A DNA stretch of 64,000 bases from Cryptomeria japonica (lineage: Eukaryota; Streptophyta; Pinopsida; Cupressales; Cupressaceae). Every line of letters starts with the position of its first letter. The first letter of the stretch is position 1. The notes under the pieces are model-generated. The model searched no databases, had not been told where the DNA came from, and saw only the letters and a program-made list of their open reading frames with translations. The translations under genes were made by a program, and so were the position numbers. Shown piece after piece: positions 56,466 through 64,000 of this stretch. Location of the stretch: the NCBI RefSeq assembly GCF_030272615.1, contig NC_081405.1:154861613-154925612 (forward strand), written 5' to 3'.

Positions 56466-57100
56466 TCTAAGATAATATCTAATTCCTCTCCACCGTGGAG
56501 TCTCTTCACTTCCTTATTGGTGACTCTTCCTCTCCACCATGGAGTCTCTTCACTTCTCTGCTGGTGACTCTTCATGTCTATGTGGCTGTCGGTGTAGTTG
56601 TGGCTGTTGGTGACTCTTCATGTCCATATGGCTGTCAGTGAAGATGTAATTGTTGGTGTCTTTTCTTATTCCTTCGTGGTGTCTCTTCACTTGCAATTCC
56701 GATTCTTTATATTCTTTGCTTTTCTTCTTCGGCAGATGGATAGATATATATTGCTGGCTTCTCTCGTTTGTCTAGCAGCAAGTTGAGAATATTGTGTATG
56801 TAGTCTGTCAAATCAGATATATTATATGTTTTCTGTGTTCTGAATTTTCAGACTTACGAAGGTTTATAGAATGTACAAGAGATGTATCATTTGACTTCAT
56901 TGTCAAGATTGATTTGTGGAGAATCAAACTTATCTTATTGAGATTGATAGTAATCTGAAACTATCAACAGTTGTATTCATTTTCAGAGATATAATAAAGT
57001 TCATTTTTGAGCAGGCTGGGTTTTTCACCTTCAAGTGGAGGGTTTTCCCAGGATAAATTCTGTGTATTTTGTTTCAGATTTCTGTGTTGCTAAAACATTA
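56466..57100 (+). repeat. LTR-like fragment with internal direct repeats
   Basis: CTCTCCACC-TGGAGTCTCTTC occurs twice (about 56486 and 56531), and GGTGACTCTTCATGTC-AT-TGGCTGTC twice (about 56562 and 56609). The right end (GGGTTTTTCACCTTC, GGTTTTCCCAGG) matches the inverse complement of 26236-26290. That stretch, ending in TTTCCCAGG..., is like the leader-proximal end of copia LTRs. No coding sequence. Confidence 0.5.
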
Positions 57101-57642
57101 ACCTTAATCCTCTCCATCCATATTGAGAACCTAGTTTAAAATTTTCTTAAAAGAGGTTTCATCTTTTCGATAACCTCAACCTCCATAACTCAAGTGAACT
57201 TTTTAATTGAAATTGAAAATGCTGTGAGAGCTTTACTAGTTCATGTGGTTTATGAATTTTTTGTTAGTTTTCCTTTTTTGTCATTTTAAATGTGCTAATT
57301 ATAACATTTCTTTTGTTTATTGCCCATCAGACAATTAGAAGTCTTGGCGCTGATAATAATTTCCTATACAATATTCAGCACATTGTTCATTTTATCTCTA
57401 TTTTCATTTTGCTTCAAACATCTTGCAATGATTATAACTTGCACAAAGTAGATCTAATCATCTAAGGTAAGCATTTTAACCGATTCTTTAGTTTTTTAAC
57501 AAAAAAATTCAAGTTTTTGATGAATTTTTTGAAGTTTATTTTTTTAGTAAAAAGAAGCAAGTTTCAATGTTTGTTATAATGTTTTTTGGTGCTTTTTTTG
57601 AACTTTCATTAGTTTATACATATTGTAAGGTTGCATTTAAGA

Positions 57643-57786
57643 AATGTATAATCACCCAATATTGCAGCTTTTAATCATGTAGTTACTTCCTAAATGATCT
57701 ACATGACCTCATACTTATATGAGTCTTATTACAATATTGGGTGATTATACAATATTAAAAGCTGCAATATTGGGTGATTATACATT
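57643..57786. repeat. Perfect 33-bp inverted repeat with 78-bp loop
   Basis: 57643-57675 and 57754-57786 are exact reverse complements. A partial third copy of the arm (CAATATTGGGTGATTATAC) lies in the loop at 57732-57750. It could be a foldback or MITE remnant or a source of small hairpin RNA. No target duplication was identified. From 57101 to 57642 nothing else was seen. Confidence 0.75.
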
Positions 57787-60282
57787 GGATTTGTATAATC
57801 CATTTTTGTAAGTCAGTGAGACTTCTTTTGTAACCAAGTAGTGAGCTCTAGGCACTTGGCCTTCTCATACAATTACTCAAATCACTCTCATCTAAATCCT
57901 TCTTCACATCATCCACCATTATAAAATAAACAAGGGTACCTTCTCAAAGTCTAAGGAAAACTAGGGCTGGGGTTTTTAGGACATTTAGCTGGAGTCTATT
58001 GCTCTAATCCAACCTCACAATAAACATGCTACACTTAGTATGTGTATAAGTGTAAAGCCAAAGTCGACGACTTATATTTCCAAAACCTTGAACCAAGTTA
58101 ATAGCAAAATCAAATTGCAGTCTATTTGAAATGTGCACAACTTCAAGTTCAATGGATATTGATGCAAACAAAAAATTTAAAATTGATCAAGCATCTCCTT
58201 TATGGAATATGTTACTGATAAGGATGGAAATGAGATACTAGGCCTACAGATGCAAACTAAGATCTCAAGTTTCCATGTCATAGCATTGGAACACAAATAG
58301 GCTTAGCTATAGTCCTGAAAGGAGAGCTAAGCGCTTGAATTATGTTCCTTTGTTGCAATTCAATTGAGATTGTGAAGTGTGTGTGTAAGAGATCTAGGGT
58401 TAATAATAGTAAATTACAAAAAAGATGACAAATATAGTAGGCTAGATCTATAGGAGAGATACGGAGAGAAACCTGGATCTGAAAATTGGAGCAAAAAGCA
58501 TCAAACATGAGTTTTGGGAACCCTAGTCTGAAAGTGTTCGAAACTAATAGAGGTGAGCAAGAATGTAGTCAGGAGGCTCTGAAATGCTACCTCCCAGAAG
58601 TTCAGTCTAGAACAGTGGGACAAGGGCGCCTAGTGATATAGTCCAGGGTTTTTTCCTTGTTTGAAATTTGTCGCAGCCTATAACAATTTTCTCTACGCTC
58701 TTGTACCACTTTCATTGTTGAATGTAAGCTTGCATGCACAAAAATAGGGAAGAAGGGTTGTGTTGTACAGGGGCTTGCCTAAGTGAAACCCCATATTAGT
58801 TTTCCCACCTCCACAATAGCTATGATGATGAAAAAGAGTGTCCTAGGTAGGATAGAGACCAAACAATGATGGAAATGTTGAATGACAAACGTTACCTCAA
58901 GTATGAAACCCTTGGCATGAAGTCTCACGCAAGGCTTGATGTTGATAGATTGAAGTCTTGCAACATGTTGGTGCATGCTGTCATCATGGAGAAACACAAT
59001 GTGGTTGATCATGATAGCTATAACTACATTGTATGCTTTAATGTCTTGCTCCTTGAATGTAGACCTATAATTGATTGTGCTTGGAATCCATTAAGAAGAC
59101 TTAGAGGATAGAAGTATGAAATGAGAGAGTAAGTTGTATTTATATGCAACTTGCACCTTTTCAAATTTAATTTTCACTGAAGGCTGAAAGGGATTTAATT
59201 TTCAATGAAGGCTGAAAGGGTAGGTAAATTCTTGCTATTTGCAAAGCCAACTTTCATTCTTCAAAAGTTGAGCTCTAATTACTTGGATAGAGGTGCCCAA
59301 CGCCCTAGTCTTGGCAAAACAAGCCACAAAAAAGGTTGCGAATACTGGAATGCACCAAGTTTATGGACACAGTCCTGAAACTAAGCACAATTAGGCATAA
59401 ATTAGGCACAACCACCAAAGTGGGTCCAAACTTAGTGTGAAATTGTAAAGCTATAAACTTTACGATACTACATTTAGCTCCCATTTTAGCGGGAGTATGA
59501 ACTTACACTCATACTCTTGATAAAGTATGGAGAAATCAAAAATTCTTTCATCAAGACATTGAAGAGACAAGATGCCTCTAAGCTTGGCAAGGTGTAGCCC
59601 CCAAGACTTAGGATCTTATCAATCTGCAATATCAAGATAAAAGGCATGTACAAAGTGAGGAATATGATTAACATTGGTGTCACACATGGAGCATACACAA
59701 CATAAAGTATGGCATCTAGGACTAGTAAGATTTGCGGCTTCTCATTAGGAGTCATATCCACAAAGAGAAGGCATGACATCTATGACTAGTAAGATCCTTA
59801 GATACTAGGAGTAATGTTACAAACACACAAAGCATTGCCTCTAAGACTAGTAAAGTCTTGATAGAATGCTACAAAAGGGTGTTGCAATAGCACAACCAAG
59901 TTCATGGTGTATGGTCAAAGTGTACAATCAATCTCATGACTTCTGCACAAAGTGAAACACATAGAGGAATATATGCCCCCACCTTAAAGTAATTGCGTAC
60001 ACCAACTGGGAGTAATTTCCTTTAAGGTAGTATACATTCAAAGACAAGCCAACGCAATAGCGAAACGCCCCCAACATAGGCAAGTCGAGGCAATATCACA
60101 TACAAACACAAGAATGCAAGAGCACATAAGGATTCCAAAGATCTGGGGTCAGTATGCACATAAGATAAATAATGTATATCAATATGATTGTTTTGAGTTA
60201 ACGTCATCCCCCAAATGCAATGGAATTACGAGTACAAAAGAGGAAGAGCACATAGGAAGTAACAAAGGGCTTTTGGGTCAAC
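57787..60282 (+). other. Intron 5 segment with weak ~62-bp periodic repeat
   Basis: No gene recognised. At 59711, 59775 and 59836 the phrase CATCTAGGACTAGTAAG (variants ATGACTAGTAAG, AAGACTAGTAAAG) recurs at 64- and 61-bp spacing. A short duplication TTTAATTTTCA-TGAAGGCTGAAAGGG occurs twice at about 59164-59220. Confidence 0.45.
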
Positions 60283-63200
60283 ATGGAAGAGACCAAAAAT
60301 GCCTCAACACTTGCATCATTCCCAAAAGACAATGCAAAAGCACATTTACAACATAACATAAATACGATAGATAGAAGAATGAAGATCCAAATAGAAGAAT
60401 GCCACAAGAAGATTAGTCTTTGTATCCTTATGCCAATGGAGCATCAAGGGTCATCCAAAGAGAACTTAACAAACAAAAGACACACCAAGCAACATATCAC
60501 AATCAATCAAGACGAGTACAAAATTAATCCTCTTGATTACATCATTGCTAGCAATCTTTTGTCAAGCTTCCACTCTCCCATCCATGATCAAATGCCCTTT
60601 GACCAAGAATTAGCTAACATAAGCTACCTGAATGTGCTTACATGCATAACTATTGGTCATCCTTATGACACCTATGACAAGGAAAATTCTTTCTATCTCC
60701 TATCCATATCCCAACACTCATCTTTCTATGAAGTCCCAATCGTCTCCAATCCTTATCCAAATTCCTTATCCCATTATCCACCCATACATACATCTAATTC
60801 TCTATTTAATCCTAAACCATTCAAATCATTCTTTCTGTGAAGTCCTAATCACCTCCAATCCTTATCCAAATTCCTTATCCCATTATCCACCCATACATAC
60901 ATCTAATCCTCTATTTAATCCTAAACCATCCAAATCATTCTTTTCAAAGTACCTCTAGTTACTAGTCCAAAACCATGAAGATGTGGAGTCATGCCACCCC
61001 ACCAATCTCGCACCATCTACATATGTTATTAACGAGGCCATTCCCTACCCAACACTTGTCATTACCTTCCAAAATATTAATACCGTCTAACCCATAAAAA
61101 TTGTTTCCTCCCAATCCCAACATGAAACCACCATTTCTTCATCTACCTAATCTAAATCCCCCATTTCTCCATCTACTCAATCCAAGGAGTCCAATAAACC
61201 CTTCTCCCCCATTGCACTCCAACCAAAGTCGAGCTATGTCCAAAGCATGTCAAAACATCTCCCCTTCCAAATCAAGATCCTAATATGCCATCTAATCCCT
61301 TCCACGATCCCTTACCACCACTTATGCAAACAATCCCTTAATCATCCTATCAAGGTCCCATTTACTTTACCTATGGTGGTCTTCTCACTATAAAGGAATA
61401 GAAACTATTTACAACCAATCCCCCTCCATCTCAAAACGGATTTGTGTCTTGTTTCCAAACCAACCAATATCTTGTTTCCATCTGCATGCTCAAGAACATG
61501 AACTATTAAGGCAAATGTCTAGGCCTTCATAAGCAAGGGATATTGGAGCTCGTCCATGTCCAAGAAAATCCACGATTGCAAGGACCTTGCTTACTCAAGG
61601 CGCACAATCCAAAAATGTTAGTACAACCTTTGTCCATCCAAACGAAGCTTCTTCAAAGCCCACAATAGGTGCCTCCCATCACTCCAAAATGTTCATTACT
61701 TTCTCCCCTCCTCCATTCTATTGATTCAAAACAATTGTCATTATTCCACCACCCCATTGTACATGTCCTCCATCTACTAAATCCATTTTAGGCCCTTATG
61801 TTTCAAAACCCATTCCTTCATCTCCCCCATCCATTTTAGGTCCCAAAATTCATCCTCCCACATTTTACCCATCCATCCCTTGCAATCCCCAATTAGGATC
61901 AACCAATGCACAAATCCTTTTCCATTTCCAACACATTTTCTCCATCCCTCCTATGCACTATCCAAATGATTCGTCCTCACTCACCATACTATTACCTTTG
62001 GAAACAATTTGGATGCCATAGTAGGAAATCCACAAAAGTCCAAGGATCATCATGCCACAATAAAATGACACGCAAAAGCATAGAAAAATACAATCTCAAA
62101 TCCAAATAAATCCAAAAGGCCATGAGGCCTACCAAGCAAAAAGCAAATGGAAAAACCACGTGGATCCCAAAGAACAAAGAAGCAATGCATCCAAACACAA
62201 AACTTGAATCAACATCAAATCTTTTGCTCCAAAAGCTTCCTCTAGTCCTAAATCCCCACATCCTCCATCCAAGCATCTTCCATCTTCTGCATCCAATTTG
62301 GGTCCATATACCAAACAATCCACTCTCATAAGTCCTCCATTATCTCCAACATCCATTTTACATCCTTATGCCCCAAAATCCATCATCACAACACCCTCAC
62401 CTAAATACCCACCACAACGTGTGCCAATTTTGGTCGTAACAACATTTCCCCATAATGCCACTATCACATCCTTTCATCCACATGTTTTCCATCTAACCTC
62501 CATCTATGATCACATCCCTCTAATCCATGCCTTTGCGTAATCCACCTATCCTCTATCCAACCTACCTTCCACTTCATTCCCATCGGCAGCATTCTTTCTC
62601 ATCCCAAACTACACAGCTCTCTCCTTTAAAGAAGCTCACCTTCCAATCCTCTAGGTTCCTACTAACATCCAACAGTTATCTTGGATGTGCTCCCCCTCCC
62701 ATGAAGACAAATGCTTGAATCCTTTGCCCACTTGCATCTCCCATCTACTATCTTCCCAATCCCCCTATCCTTTATCTAACTCCTTATGTGCCCTCCTCAT
62801 CTACCTTCTTTCATCCTATCCCAAAAAGAAAAAGAAAAACATTGAAAAATTGTAAAAATGTAAAAAAAATAAAATTCATTCAATGATAAAAACCTTGCAA
62901 ACAGGTGCCTTGGGAAAGTGCCATGATGAAAACTTGGCAAACAAGTGTCATACATTAATCTCCTAAATCCAGTTGCACTTGACACTTGGGGGCAAGCTTC
63001 ATTTACCTATCAACTATATCGATGTGTACCCATTGTCTCCCATCCTTTCTAATCCATCCACCTTCCTTTCAATCTTGATAAGGATAGGGGCAAAGTATCC
63101 ACACATACTTTGGACAATACAAACCTTACTTTCTCTACAGTCCATCCTTTGTCATATCCTCCATCCATAAACCTTTTACTACATTCAACCTTCAAGCTAG

Positions 63201-63403
63201 CCCCCATCCAACCTCTTTGACCTCATCCTCTCACCCTTCATATCCTCCCTCCATAAATCTTATACCGATTCAACCATCAAGCTATCATCCATCTTGCCTC
63301 TTCGGCCTCATCCCCTTATCCCTAGTATCCACCATCCACAAATCTTTTACTACATTCAACCATCAAGCTATCCCCCTTCCCACCTCCTCGGCCCCTCATT
63401 CTT
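60283..63403 (+). other. Cytosine-rich, strand-asymmetric region, possible decayed Pro/Ser-rich retroelement ORF
   Basis: The + strand is rich in C and poor in G for about 3 kb, with endless variations of CCATCC, CTCCATC and AACCTTC. One open frame (60283-60840) encodes 185 residues, with a charged N-terminal part then a Ser/Pro/Tyr-rich part (LSHYPPIHTSNSLFNPKPFK). Many shorter Pro/Ser-rich frames follow in varying phase. This suggests a once long low-complexity coding sequence or a repetitive retrotransposon spacer. No catalytic domain was found. Confidence 0.4.
60730..60947 (+). repeat. 109-bp tandem duplication
   Basis: Copies 60730-60838 and 60839-60947 differ at only a few bases (GAAGTCCCAATCGTC against GAAGTCCTAATCACC). 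The duplication explains the repeated peptide NPYPNSLSHYPPIHTSN. Its length is not a multiple of 3, so the frame changes at the junction. Confidence 0.85.
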
Positions 63404-64000
63404 TGTAATGTCCCCTGATATAATAACTCGCGAAATAGGGACATATAACTTGTAATAATAAATTGCAAGAGGTTTATTTCTTTAATGATCTTGACTATAT
63501 GCTGGTATTACTTTGCAAATGGTGTTAAATATAAAATATAACTGATACAGATGACATCTCTGATTTAACTATAAAATATAGGCACAACTATTTAGTTTTT
63601 TAGAATAAGATTACTCGCTGTTTCAGATTGGAAGAGGTGTAAACATGCAAAGAATCTTAATGTCTCACTGGGTTTACTGGTATAAATCTTTCCATAGTAT
63701 ATAAATCTGCAGTATCTTTATGATGCTATGTTTGGTTTAGTTCCTTATAAAGCTATGCAGATTACTGTGTCTGATGCATCTATGGGAATGTGCAGATGTA
63801 GTTATTGGTATTAACTTGCTGTCATACGCTGTTGTGTCTGGTATTTATATGCTTGCAACAATGTATAAAGATGCTGTTCCTGATATAGCTGTAGAAACAT
63901 GCAACGATTTGGTGCTCTCCCTGATTTTGAATCTTTCCTTATGCAACAGCTATGTGTGTCAAATGCAATACTCAGTCTGAGCGATCCAAACTGGAGATGA
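63404..64000. mobile_element. LTR-like segment starting TGTAATGTCCCC, running off the window
   Basis: It shares its first 12 bases with 3445 and 23172, then differs. There is no coding domain; a 68-residue open stretch at 63774-63980 has no recognisable motif. The right end and any target duplication lie outside the window. Confidence 0.4.

Noticed and set aside
63774-63980. A small secreted or membrane protein gene
   Set aside because: The open stretch lies in an LTR-like segment, has no recognised motif, and its hydrophobic character is common in T-rich DNA.
53000-64000. The next hydrolase exon (catalytic acid and His)
   Set aside because: I searched for a V-H-G strand block with an acceptor in phase 2 and an H near the end. 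No candidate had both coding similarity and splice sites.

Overview
The window is nuclear DNA of a large-genome plant, most likely a gymnosperm and probably a conifer. The evidence is dense nested LTR retrotransposons, plastid-derived inserts, GT-AG introns, and one host gene whose small exons are tens of kilobases apart. The conifer assignment is inference; no single marker in the window fixes it.

Host gene. The only convincing resident gene is on the + strand and encodes an alpha/beta hydrolase (serine-hydrolase fold, no established function). Five internal exons were recovered at 2171-2278, 19343-19425, 25444-25565, 34941-35108 and 52904-52997. All have canonical GT/AG borders and compatible phases, and together they read as about 191 uninterrupted residues. 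They include an HG oxyanion motif and a GHSKGG nucleophile elbow. The introns are about 17.1, 6.0, 9.4 and 17.8 kb, and a fifth exceeds 11 kb. Only about 1.1% of the 50.8 kb span is coding. The first exon(s), and the 3' exons expected to carry the acid and His of the triad, were not found.

Intron 1 (2279-19342) holds a decayed Athila/Tat-type Ty3/gypsy element on the - strand (about 3150-15400). It has gag, protease, RT/RNase H, integrase and extra ORFs downstream of integrase. Its left LTR is split by a solo LTR (3445-4601) with a GTTGA target duplication. A hAT-like transposase remnant follows. Intron 2 (19426-25443) holds tandem repeats and an LTR-like segment. Intron 3 (25566-34940) holds a decayed Ty1/copia element on the + strand (27232-32061).

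Intron 4 (35109-52903) is the most interesting. It contains a young, apparently intact copia element on the - strand (35330-42342). Its LTRs look identical apart from one insertion, it has an ACTTC target duplication and it encodes an uninterrupted 1374-residue polyprotein. Its 2 kb leader carries antisense fragments of two host mRNAs: eEF1B-gamma (C-terminal domain) and ribosomal protein eL15. Further on, a second copia element (44570-49911, TSD ATATT) is nested in an older solo LTR (44248-51417). Its long reading frame has no frameshift but ten in-frame stops, eight of them TAG.

The last intron (from 52998) holds plastid inserts (ycf1-like and psaB), an LTR fragment, a perfect 33-bp inverted repeat, a 3 kb cytosine-rich region and the start of another TGTAATGTCCCC-type LTR.

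The window is a record of a gene expanded by serial and nested retrotransposition, with one recent element that appears to have captured cellular mRNA sequence.
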